DNA of 6,686 nucleotides from a bacterium (GCA_028278125.1 JANQEY010000279.1:1-6686); one strand, 5' to 3'. Counted from the first letter of the stretch, positions 1-6,446 are shown. Numbers and translations are program-made. Notes: a model not told the origin generated them from the sequence alone.

Positions 1-3000
1 ACTTTAATGACGATAGGTTCACACTGGTTGTCCCAGTACCAGTTTTCAACTACCTCTGGCGGCGCAAATGCTTGACAATTGGGTGTGCAGTTTTCCGGGC
101 AGCCCACTTCCTCTCTCCCCTGCCAGTACTCAGGCCGCGGCGGATCGTGTGGCGTTACCCAGGTCCCGGCACCCCCGGTTGATGATCTATGCTGAATGGT
201 GTGATCCCCGTCACAGCTCCTGATATCGTTATTTTTCCACCGTGAACTTGTATACAGCCGGTAAATGTCCTCATCTTCCATGACAAAACTCACCGCTTGG
301 ATTGCAAGATCCTTGGGAATACGATTGGTCATTACACCTGGCTGGTTTTTTGGAAGAATCGTTCCATCGCCCAGTTGACCATACGCATTGTCGCCCCATG
401 TCCGGATCGTTCCGTCGCTTCCGAGTGCCATGCTGAATTCATCTCCCCCGTCAATATCTTCGATGGCGGTGAGACCGGGTATTAAGACCGGTAGATTGCT
501 GTCCGTCCTAGAGAGATTCCCGAGCTGTCCCCTGTCATTGGCACCCCATGAATACACGCTGCTTAAGGCATCAAGCGCCAGTGTATGAAAGCCACCGCAG
601 GCAATACTCGAAATTCCAGCAAGAGATGTCACTTGAACTGGTAATAGTTTTTGCACAAAGGTGCCATCTCCCAACTGTCCCCTTGTGTTATCACCCCATG
701 CCCATACATTACCGCTTGAATCCACTGCCGCTGTATGCGCCATTCCCCCGTCAACAACATTAAAAATAAGAGTGCCTTGAATCTTTACCGGAACAGAACT
801 TCCGGATGTGGTTCCGTCTCCCAGCTGTCCGCTGGAATTGTTTCCCCATGTCCAGATGCTGCCGTTCGTATCAATGGCCATTGAGTGGCTATCGCCACAG
901 GCAATCGCAACAAAGTTCTGAGTACTCTGGACCTGTACGGGCGTTCTGCTGCTTACCATTGTCCCGTTCCCCAATTGCCCAAAAAAATTGTCTCCCCATG
1001 CCCAGACGGTTCCGTCGTTTTTCAAGGTCAATGTATGCGAGGCTCCCAAGGCAATATCTTCAATATCTGATATCAGATGATTCCGGACCGGCCTGCGCAA
1101 ATTTCTACCATTGCCGATCTGTCCATTCGCGTTGTCACCCCATATCCAAACCATACCGTTTGAATCGATCACAGCACTGTTTGCAGAACCTGCTGAAATC
1201 GATGTCAGGTTAAAAAATCGGGGCACATAGTTTATTATGCTTTGGTTCGAATTATTATTATTACCAAGCTGGCCTTTTGAATTGTTTCCACACGCCCAGA
1301 CAAGCCCGTCTATTAGCAAAAGACTGTGATCGGATCCTGCACAAACACCCGTCACATTGTCAGAACTGATGACCTTTGTGGGCACATGCATATCGATAAC
1401 AGAACCAATGCCAAGCTGTCCAAAGGCATTATCGCCCCACGCCCATGCAACACCCTCATTATCAACCGCCAGTGAGTGGTTCTTTCCACCGGAAACATCG
1501 ACAAATATTTGTGTGCCTGAAGCTTGAACCGGGATATTGCTGTTATCCGTATTGCCGTTTCCCAGCTGTCCCTCTGAATTGCTTCCCCACGCCCAAATAC
1601 TGCCTTGATCGTCAATACCCATCGAATGGTCATAAGCGCAGCTGATCCTGGTGAATGTCAGGGAACTGGAGATTTGCAGCGGCGCAGAACTATCATCATT
1701 AGTCCCATTTCCAAGCTGGCCACTTGCGTTGTTTCCCCACGCCCAGATAGCGTCACTTTCATCAATGCCCAGTGTATGCGTGCTTCCGCATGAAACAGAT
1801 TTAAATAAGGATGTACCGGACACCTGCACTGGCACTGAGCTGTTATCAGTGGTTCCGTTCCCGAGCTGGCCGTGAGAATTGTTTCCCCATGTCCAGACCG
1901 TTCCGTCGTTCTTTACAACGGCCATATGCTCTTTTCCGGCAGCAATGGCCATGACATTTGAAATCATTACTTTTACGGGCAAGTCCTTGTCTGTTGTGGT
2001 CCCGTCACCAAGTTGTCCGCTTGCGTTCTTCCCCCATGTCCAGACCCTGCCGTTTTGGGCCAATATCGCCGTAAAACCGTCTCCCTGTACAACTGAGGAC
2101 GCGTAGATCAGCTTGACGGATCGGGATAGCGGAACAGGCGACCATATTTCATCTCCTATTCCCAGCTGTCCGTTTGAATTATCGCCCCACAACCATACAG
2201 AACCATCAGCTTTCACTAATGCCGAATGATGTTTCCCGGCATCGATCTTAACCGCATCCATCAGGTGGAATACGCCATCCAATACCCTTTCCGCTCTTTC
2301 GGAAACCGTTAAGTCATAATTTCTATAATCTCCCAACTGACCATGATTGTTCTTACCCCATGCCCAGATCTTTCCGTATTCATCAACACGGGGTTCATCC
2401 ACTCGCACCAGTGCATGGTTATAACCGGCCGCAATATCCGTGTAGTTCGTTCTTCCGGCAACAAAATCTCTGTCCACACCGGACTGGTACCCGAAAAACG
2501 AGCTGATCACATGGATGGATTCCACAGCCGGCATATCGTCCGGGTAGACCAGGCACTGCTTGACTTCATCCGCTCCCATGTCACATAAAGAGCCCTGCGG
2601 TCTTTCCTCTCCATCAATATCAATCGTCGAAGGACAGGCCGGTGCCCCTGAATCAATACAGGGAGACTGAACTCTCAGATGATAATTTCCTGTTTTACCT
2701 GTTACCAGCATGGGATCCTCTGTAATATTACCTACCCCGGGGTATGTTTCCGAAAGACAGCTGTAAGTGACCGTAGGATTAGCACCGGCGGCATTATAAA
2801 TATTTTCAGGCAGGTTGTTCCACACGATGCTGTTGGTTATCGTTATTGTCGAACCGTCGGCAAACAGCCCGCCAGCATTAATATTGGCAATGTTCTCCGT
2901 AATCGTGCAGCTGGAAAGGGATGTGTCTGACGAATCAAAATAAAGTCCCGCTCCGTAATTATCGGCTTCATTTCCAACAAAAATACAGTTATTTATGTCG

Positions 3001-4226
3001 CCGGATGAAGATTCATCATAGATACCGCCACCGAATATTGCCCGGTTTCTTTCAATCCGGCTTTCTGATATTATGGGATTGGAACTGACGCAATAAACAC
3101 CGCCGCCCTCCGATGCAATATTCCCGTTGATCAGACACCCCCGAATTGTCGGTGTTGAAGAAGCAGCGCAATATATGGCGCCACCTTTTTCGGAAGCGGT
3201 ATTTCCGGTAAAATAGCAGTTTTCGATAATCGGCGATGATCCTGTTTCACAGTATATGCCGCCGCCATTGTCAGCACTGCCGTTGCGTATGGCAATTCCT
3301 GAAATCGTCGAATCCTGACCGCTGCCGAGGGTGATGATCCTGCTGTTTTTTTCGCAATCGAGTATACAGAAATCAGGCCCATTCACCGATCGAAGTATAA
3401 TGCTTTTACCGCCGAAATCCAGATCGGTATTTTTCATACCAGTATAAATATGGGGAGCCCCTTTGTATTTCTCCCGGGGACGGAGATAACCTGGATACAT
3501 GTTGTCCACGTAAACAACATCTGTGATTCCAGAAATATAACCCGGATTACCCGAGTCAATAGTCGCGTCAATAGCATCCTGGATCGTATTGTATACGGAA
3601 CCCGGCGTAAATTCAGGGTGGACAACGATATTGGTGGTATATATATCCGATCCTAATCTGTACTCCTGCGCATTGGTCAAAAGATCACCGTCACTTGAGA
3701 TAATACCATCATCCGCCAGCTTAGGATTCAACCCATTATCCACTTCCCATTTGTCCGGTATCTGATCTCCATCCGTATCCCATTTAGTCGGACTTGTTCC
3801 CTGAACGAATTCATCGCCATTGTTCAGGCCGTCGTTGTCATTATCGTCGGTTTCGTCCCATTTAATATCTTGAAAGCTTAAAATCTCCCACCAGTCCGGA
3901 AGTCCGTCATCATCCGAGTTATAGTTCATCATATAATCGGGAACATTTGACAAATCGGACAAAATCCCGCCGCTTGCCAAAATCGTGCTGCCCGGCTCCG
4001 CCTGAAACCCCGGATTAAAACGAACTTCACCATTGGCAATCATATACACGAAAGTTCCGTCTTCTACTTCACATGGATCTTCCGTGATGATGTTTCCGTC
4101 TGGTGAAAAACAAATTCTGTTTGTCATAGTCCCCTGCAGATAAACATCATCCGCAATAACGGTTTCCGCTTGAAATATGAAACACACCAATAGAGTAAAA
4201 AAATTAATAGCTATATGTCTTTTCAT
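1..4226 (-). CDS. Giant secreted mosaic protein: Ca-binding loops, Pmp-like beta-helix, 14 RCC1 blades (C-terminus outside window)
   Basis: Reading the minus strand from ATG at 4226 gives 1408 sense codons with no stop, open at the left edge. Residues 1-25 are a Sec signal peptide (hydrophobic core, cleavage after VIA). Residues 36-87 hold a PGFQAEPGS motif resembling 3-coathanger stack domains. Residues 103-193 carry acidic thrombospondin-3-like loops (NSDDDG, DNDNDG, DTDGD, each followed by LPDWW, LNNGDE or IPDKWE). Residues 287-470 form a Pmp-like right-handed beta-helix. Residues 500-554 resemble a choice-of-anchor segment (NYHL, SPCIDSG, DIGADE-like end). Residues 596-1300 are fourteen RCC1 repeats (W-x-W-G-x-N-x-x-G-Q-L-G). 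Residues 1300-1408 are unique and Cys-rich. ATG 4226 is chosen for its signal peptide and an AAAGGG site 8 bases upstream. It follows the 657-residue gene after 75 bases and is probably co-transcribed. RCC1 propellers are protein-binding folds; the secreted beta-lactamase inhibitor BLIP-II is one. I infer an adhesin or binding role. No catalytic site was recognised, and the membrane anchor, if any, lies beyond the window. Confidence 0.93.
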   Translation of the reverse strand, partial: MKRHIAINFFTLLVCFIFQAETVIADDVYLQGTMTNRICFSPDGNIITEDPCEVEDGTFVYMIANGEVRFNPGFQAEPGSTILASGGILSDLSNVPDYMMNYNSDDDGLPDWWEILSFQDIKWDETDDNDNDGLNNGDEFVQGTSPTKWDTDGDQIPDKWEVDNGLNPKLADDGIISSDGDLLTNAQEYRLGSDIYTTNIVVHPEFTPGSVYNTIQDAIDATIDSGNPGYISGITDVVYVDNMYPGYLRPREKYKGAPHIYTGMKNTDLDFGGKSIILRSVNGPDFCILDCEKNSRIITLGSGQDSTISGIAIRNGSADNGGGIYCETGSSPIIENCYFTGNTASEKGGAIYCAASSTPTIRGCLINGNIASEGGGVYCVSSNPIISESRIERNRAIFGGGIYDESSSGDINNCIFVGNEADNYGAGLYFDSSDTSLSSCTITENIANINAGGLFADGSTITITNSIVWNNLPENIYNAAGANPTVTYSCLSETYPGVGNITEDPMLVTGKTGNYHLRVQSPCIDSGAPACPSTIDIDGEERPQGSLCDMGADEVKQCLVYPDDMPAVESIHVISSFFGYQSGVDRDFVAGRTNYTDIAAGYNHALVRVDEPRVDEYGKIWAWGKNNHGQLGDYRNYDLTVSERAERVLDGVFHLMDAVKIDAGKHHSALVKADGSVWLWGDNSNGQLGIGDEIWSPVPLSRSVKLIYASSVVQGDGFTAILAQNGRVWTWGKNASGQLGDGTTTDKDLPVKVMISNVMAIAAGKEHMAVVKNDGTVWTWGNNSHGQLGNGTTDNSSVPVQVSGTSLFKSVSCGSTHTLGIDESDAIWAWGNNASGQLGNGTNDDSSAPLQISSSLTFTRISCAYDHSMGIDDQGSIWAWGSNSEGQLGNGNTDNSNIPVQASGTQIFVDVSGGKNHSLAVDNEGVAWAWGDNAFGQLGIGSVIDMHVPTKVISSDNVTGVCAGSDHSLLLIDGLVWACGNNSKGQLGNNNNSNQSIINYVPRFFNLTSISAGSANSAVIDSNGMVWIWGDNANGQIGNGRNLRRPVRNHLISDIEDIALGASHTLTLKNDGTVWAWGDNFFGQLGNGTMVSSRTPVQVQSTQNFVAIACGDSHSMAIDTNGSIWTWGNNSSGQLGDGTTSGSSVPVKIQGTLIFNVVDGGMAHTAAVDSSGNVWAWGDNTRGQLGDGTFVQKLLPVQVTSLAGISSIACGGFHTLALDALSSVYSWGANDRGQLGNLSRTDSNLPVLIPGLTAIEDIDGGDEFSMALGSDGTIRTWGDNAYGQLGDGTILPKNQPGVMTNRIPKDLAIQAVSFVMEDEDIYRLYTSSRWKNNDIRSCDGDHTIQHRSSTGGAGTWVTPHDPPRPEYWQGREEVGCPENCTPNCQAFAPPEVVENWYWDNQCEPIVIK
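327..2441 (-). repeat. Tandem array of 14 RCC1 blades within the giant gene
   Basis: The conserved Gln of each G-Q-L-G motif falls at 2337, 2166, 2013, 1866, 1716, 1566, 1416, 1269, 1119, 975, 825, 675, 525 and 375 (lowest base of each codon). Spacing is 144-153 bases except the first interval, which is 171. Each unit of about 50 residues has the RCC1 pattern: hydrophobic strand, A/S-x-G-x-x-H-(S/T), D/N-G-x-(V/I)-W-x-W-G-(D/N)-N, G-Q-L-G-(D/N)-G-T. The array starts with a half blade (AAGYNHALV) and ends with the complementary half (GQLGDGT), as expected for propellers closed by a shared blade. Fourteen blades equals two canonical seven-blade propellers. Divergence between units shows the repeat is old, not a recent DNA amplification. 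Confidence 0.95.
2817..3368 (-). other. Domain: Pmp-like right-handed beta-helix with cysteine columns
   Basis: Residues 287-470 of the giant protein form rungs of 25-27 residues. Each has a GGGIY, GGAIY, GGGVY or GAGLY turn followed by a strand ending in FTGN or FVGN. The GGA(I/V/L) and FxxN pair is the signature of chlamydial polymorphic membrane protein repeats, and it also occurs in many secreted beta-helix proteins. Cysteines recur at the same place in successive rungs: 326, 353 and 379 after the Tyr, and 337, 364, 414 and 440 before the FxxN strand (Ser 389 replaces one). Residues 197-286 upstream, with a Y-N-T-I-Q-D-A-I-D motif, look like the usual N-terminal cap strand of such folds. 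No polysaccharide lyase or hydrolase active site can be identified. Confidence 0.8.
3648..3920 (-). other. Domain: thrombospondin type 3-like calcium-binding loops
   Basis: Residues 103-193 contain a series of acidic loops: NSDDDGLPDWWE, then DNDNDGLNNGDE, then DTDGDQIPDKWE, then a more divergent SSDGDLLTNAQE. The DxDxDG spacing with a following Leu/Ile-Pro-Asp-x-Trp-Glu is the calcium-coordinating pattern seen in secreted bacterial proteins as a rigid spacer. Placed directly after the N-terminal module and before the beta-helix, it likely acts as a calcium-stiffened linker. Calcium binding is inferred from the motif only. Confidence 0.8.
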
Positions 4227-4234
4227 ACCTGTAG

Positions 4235-4240
4235 CCCTTT
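4235..4240 (-). promoter_or_regulatory. Ribosome binding site of the giant gene
   Basis: The minus strand reads AAAGGG eight bases before the ATG at 4226. This purine run matches the anti-Shine-Dalgarno sequence partially but at good spacing, and it fixes the start codon. The signal peptide begins immediately after this ATG, which supports the choice. Confidence 0.6.
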
Positions 4241-4262
4241 TTTTATGATTATTTAAAATATC

Positions 4263-4293
4263 CCATTTGTTTTGCGCCAAAAAATAAATGGCG
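4263..4293 (-). terminator. AT-rich hairpin in the 75-base gap, weak or no terminator
   Basis: CCATTT at 4263-4268 pairs with AAATGG at 4286-4291. The stem extends by four more A-T pairs around one mismatch (G/T on the plus strand, A/C in the minus-strand transcript), leaving a 7-base loop. A second, mutually exclusive stem pairs CGCCA (4275-4279) with TGGCG (4289-4293). Neither is followed by a proper U-tract in the minus-strand transcript, so read-through into the giant gene is more likely than full termination. A minor role in attenuation or mRNA processing is possible but unproven. The CGCCA/TGGCG stem has four T residues after it on the plus strand, but no plus-strand gene leads into it. 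Confidence 0.3.
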
Positions 4294-4301
4294 TTTTCGG
4301 T

Positions 4302-6275
4302 CTATTTGTGTTTTTCCAGTGCATCAATACGATCTTCCAGATCGATGATATAAAGTGTCAGCTCCTCTATCTTAGCCATCTGCTTTGATAGTAATTGGGA
4401 GACAGAAAGACCTGATGACTGTATCTCCCTCTCACTGGGAATACCGGGAAGATGTTTGTTTTCTTGAATATATGACTGGACCTCGTCTAATGACGCCAAA
4501 TGATAATCCGCTTCAAAAACATAGTCCGCCCAGTCAGCAAGTGTCACCACAAGATCCCTTGCGCCGATCTTCCCCTCCACCGCAAGCTTGTAGTCGCCGA
4601 TATTGTTGGTGCCGATCCCCACGCTACCGTCGATCATTACATCCCCGGACAAATCATAATCCGTACCTTCATTAAACGCGATCCTGTTATCAGATATATC
4701 CACAATCCGCATGGCACCGAGCGTATTGCTATTGCATGTATTGCCGATCACCATATTCTTGTTTTCTGCTTCAGGATACTGCGAATAAAAATCAATGCCA
4801 TAATCTCCATTGCTCGCAAGATAATTATTGGAAATGATATTATGATGGGAAATGCTCGAAACATCAGGGGACCGGAGCTGTATACCGCTGCTAGTATGAT
4901 TTTCAACAATATTGTCCACAATAATACATTCTGATGCATAATTAAGCCCAATTCCGTTAGCGTTGCTATTGGTAATGCGGTTGCCGATTACTTTACAATT
5001 TTTACTTCCGCCATGTATTGTAATTCCGCCCGAACCATTTCCTTCAATAAGGTTTCCTGATATGCTGCAGTTATTTGAAGGATTATGATTAAAAACAATA
5101 CCCCCTGTGATATTTCCTTTTATAACACAATTGACAATCTGTGTTTCATTCGCGTTATTTAAGTAAAATCCAGGTCCATACGCAGCAACTGTACTACTAC
5201 TGTCATGCATGTAAATGTTTTCGAATTTATTCCCCACACAACTAAGAATCGCAATATTGTCACCAGCTTGGCTGTTACGATCGAATGTAAAATTCTGAAA
5301 TAAACAATGATCGCCATCAACCACAAGACGGCCGTTTTCAACTGTTTTAATGATGTTTGTCCCTTTAAAACCGATAATGGATATATAACTGTTATGCAGC
5401 AATACAGCATCAGGCATAGTGTAATCGCCCGGCGGCAGAATAAAGGTAACGCCTTCCTGGTCCAGCAGAGCGGATGTCAACTCAGTGCCCGGCTCCAGGA
5501 TTTTATAAGTACCGCTTCCCACATCAATACTCTCTGCGGTCATCATACCTGCCACATCCAGTTCCGACTGGGGCGCTGCTGTGGTGCCGATCCCCAGCTT
5601 CTGGCTAATCACGACATCCCCGCCTGTAAAGTTGAGCGTGTCATTCCGTACATCTATGGACTCGGTTGAAATGTCACCGCTTACAGTGATATTGCCGTTT
5701 ACACCAAGATCATTGTATATACTGAAATGACCATCCACACCGTTGATTGACGCATTTGTGTGGGTTGTCCCGCTACTTCTTGAATGAAAATAAATATGGG
5801 GGCCAAAAATATCGATCCCTGAACCCGAATAGGTGTCGCTGAATCCAAAGCCATCATCAAGGCTGCCATCCACATAAGCAAAGTTGGACATAATCAGTCG
5901 TGTTGCATTATCGCTTGTGAGATAAAAATCAGTAAATCCGATATAGGCGTCAACACCCGTTGTTTTATCACCAAATTGAATATTATGATTAACCGGAAGG
6001 ATAATATCATCACCAACTTGCAAAAAACTGCTGATATCCACATCATCATTAGTGGTCACCGGACCGTTAACCGTTAGCGTTCCATCGATATTGGCATTGT
6101 CCGTAGTATCAATCGGCCCGGTAACATCCAGACTGCCGCCAATGGTGACATTATCAGTTGTTGATATTTCTCCTGGCACACTTGTTGTGTCCCAATCCGC
6201 GAAAACACTGTTTGCCATAAAAACTACTGCCGTCATCAACACCATCAACCTATAAAACAATCTGTTTTTTTTCAT
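4302..6275 (-). CDS. Secreted fibre-like protein with beta-helix and S74-like C-terminal coiled coil (657 aa)
   Basis: This is a complete gene from ATG 6275 to TAG 4302-4304. Residues 1-26 are a Sec signal peptide cleaved after VFA. Residues 40-100 are short beta repeats (TTDNVTIGGSLDV, TTDNANIDGTLTV, TTNDDVDI) like those in trimeric fibre stalks. Residues 100-255 are a less repetitive beta-rich part ending in a LGIGT...SELDVAG motif. Residues 255-535 form a right-handed beta-helix with NxxI and N-x-x-x-G-I rungs. A second stalk motif (SVGIGT...YKLAVEGKIGA, 550-572) leads to DWADYVFEADYHL, HLPGIPSE and a coiled coil at about 629-656. That ending is common on bacterial fibre-type proteins and resembles the S74 chaperone region, but the SDxRxK signature of true self-cleaving S74 domains is absent. 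It is the first gene of the probable two-gene unit. The likely role is a trimeric surface or extracellular stalk; the ligand is unknown. Confidence 0.93.
   Translation of the reverse strand: MKKNRLFYRLMVLMTAVVFMANSVFADWDTTSVPGEISTTDNVTIGGSLDVTGPIDTTDNANIDGTLTVNGPVTTNDDVDISSFLQVGDDIILPVNHNIQFGDKTTGVDAYIGFTDFYLTSDNATRLIMSNFAYVDGSLDDGFGFSDTYSGSGIDIFGPHIYFHSRSSGTTHTNASINGVDGHFSIYNDLGVNGNITVSGDISTESIDVRNDTLNFTGGDVVISQKLGIGTTAAPQSELDVAGMMTAESIDVGSGTYKILEPGTELTSALLDQEGVTFILPPGDYTMPDAVLLHNSYISIIGFKGTNIIKTVENGRLVVDGDHCLFQNFTFDRNSQAGDNIAILSCVGNKFENIYMHDSSSTVAAYGPGFYLNNANETQIVNCVIKGNITGGIVFNHNPSNNCSISGNLIEGNGSGGITIHGGSKNCKVIGNRITNSNANGIGLNYASECIIVDNIVENHTSSGIQLRSPDVSSISHHNIISNNYLASNGDYGIDFYSQYPEAENKNMVIGNTCNSNTLGAMRIVDISDNRIAFNEGTDYDLSGDVMIDGSVGIGTNNIGDYKLAVEGKIGARDLVVTLADWADYVFEADYHLASLDEVQSYIQENKHLPGIPSEREIQSSGLSVSQLLSKQMAKIEELTLYIIDLEDRIDALEKHK
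4305..4622 (-). other. Domain: C-terminal S74-like module with terminal coiled coil
   Basis: Residues 552-657 run from GIGT and YKLAVEGKI, through DWADYVFEADYHL, LDEVQSYIQENKHLPGIPSE and SGLSVSQLLSKQ, into IEELTLYIIDLEDRIDALEK. The last stretch has heptad-spaced Leu/Ile and should form a trimeric coiled coil. I recognise the ADYVF...HLPGIPS...KIEELTLY order from C-termini of many bacterial fibre-like proteins. It probably drives trimerisation. The lack of a Ser-Asp catalytic pair means self-cleavage is not expected. Confidence 0.75.
4671..5513 (-). other. Domain: right-handed beta-helix of the fibre-like protein
   Basis: Residues 255-535 open with a cap typical of pectate-lyase-like folds (GTYKILEPGTELTSALL, then FILPPGDYTMPDAV). 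At least seven rungs of 20-25 residues follow. Asn recurs before the turn (CVIKGN, CSISGN, CKVIGN, CIIVDN), and Gly-Ile begins the next strand (GGIVF, GGITI, NGIGL, SGIQL, YGIDF). Cysteines at 383, 403, 427 and 450 occupy the same rung position, and 324 and 346 probably belong to the same column. The pattern fits the NosD/PbH1 group of parallel beta-helices. No conserved lyase Asp or Lys/Arg set can be assigned by eye, so a binding role is at least as likely as an enzymatic one. Confidence 0.8.
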
Positions 6276-6282
6276 TCTGTTT

Positions 6283-6286
6283 CTCC
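6283..6286 (-). promoter_or_regulatory. Ribosome binding site of the fibre-like protein gene
   Basis: The minus strand reads AAAAGGAGAAACAG before the ATG at 6275. GGAG sits seven bases from the start, an almost ideal Shine-Dalgarno sequence that settles this ATG as the true start. Confidence 0.85.
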
Positions 6287-6298
6287 TTTTATGGTTTA

Positions 6299-6326
6299 AT
6301 TATAAATACGTAAACTATTCTGCCCA
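6299..6326 (-). promoter_or_regulatory. Candidate sigma70-type promoter for the two minus-strand genes
   Basis: On the minus strand TGGGCA (6326-6321, four of six bases of the -35 consensus) is followed after 16 bases by a perfect TATAAT (6304-6299). Transcription would begin near 6292, giving a leader of about 17 bases that still contains the GGAG site. A second perfect TATAAT lies at 6348-6343 but has no good -35 at the right distance. The region is very AT-rich, so chance matches are likely; the call rests on spacing and position only. Confidence 0.35.
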
Positions 6327-6406
6327 TAATGATTTTGCCAAAATTATATTTATCTGATGTCTATTAGTTGATATCATTTCATAAAAATAATTTTTGACAA
6401 CCCTTG

Positions 6407-6446
6407 AAAACTAGGGAGATTCTGGGGGTGCAAAATACCTAGTTTT
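6407..6446. repeat. Inverted repeat with 9-base perfect arms (REP-like)
   Basis: AAAACTAGG at 6407-6415 is the exact reverse complement of CCTAGTTTT at 6438-6446, around a 22-base G-rich loop. The arm also overlaps GGAGATT (6415-6421), which is the reverse complement of AATCTCC at 6461-6467, so an alternative longer-range pairing exists. Such nested palindromes with a GGAG foot beside a RAYT gene resemble REP elements that RAYT transposases act on. The assignment is by context and form only. Confidence 0.5.

Noticed and set aside
350..2360. Regularly spaced repeats suggesting a CRISPR array
   Set aside because: The period is about 150 bases, the units are divergent, and they encode conserved RCC1 residues in one open frame; no short identical repeats with unique spacers.
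297..2588. Many plus-strand open frames of 60-135 codons
   Set aside because: They lie antisense to the RCC1 array and recur at its 150-base period with similar low-complexity products; they lack ribosome binding sites and are shadows of the real frame.
2817..3368. Pectate lyase or other polysaccharide-degrading activity
   Set aside because: Only the beta-helix fold pattern is visible; no catalytic residue set can be pointed to.
3648..3920. Dockerin domain (cellulosome)
   Set aside because: The DxDxDG loops are followed by Pro-Asp-Trp-Trp or Pro-Asp-Lys-Trp, as in thrombospondin-3-like spacers, and lack the paired 22-residue dockerin layout.
4302..4622. True self-cleaving S74 peptidase or phage tail-fibre gene
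   Set aside because: The SDxRxK-type signature is absent, the protein has a Sec signal peptide, and no phage structural genes are nearby.
4385..4951. Plus- and minus-strand frames inside the fibre-like gene, the longest 144 codons
   Set aside because: They overlap a clearly coding 657-codon gene with a signal peptide and recognisable domains; no independent start signal or family similarity.
6343..6348. Second perfect TATAAT as main promoter
   Set aside because: No acceptable -35 hexamer lies 16-18 bases upstream on the minus strand, and the AT-rich context makes chance matches likely.
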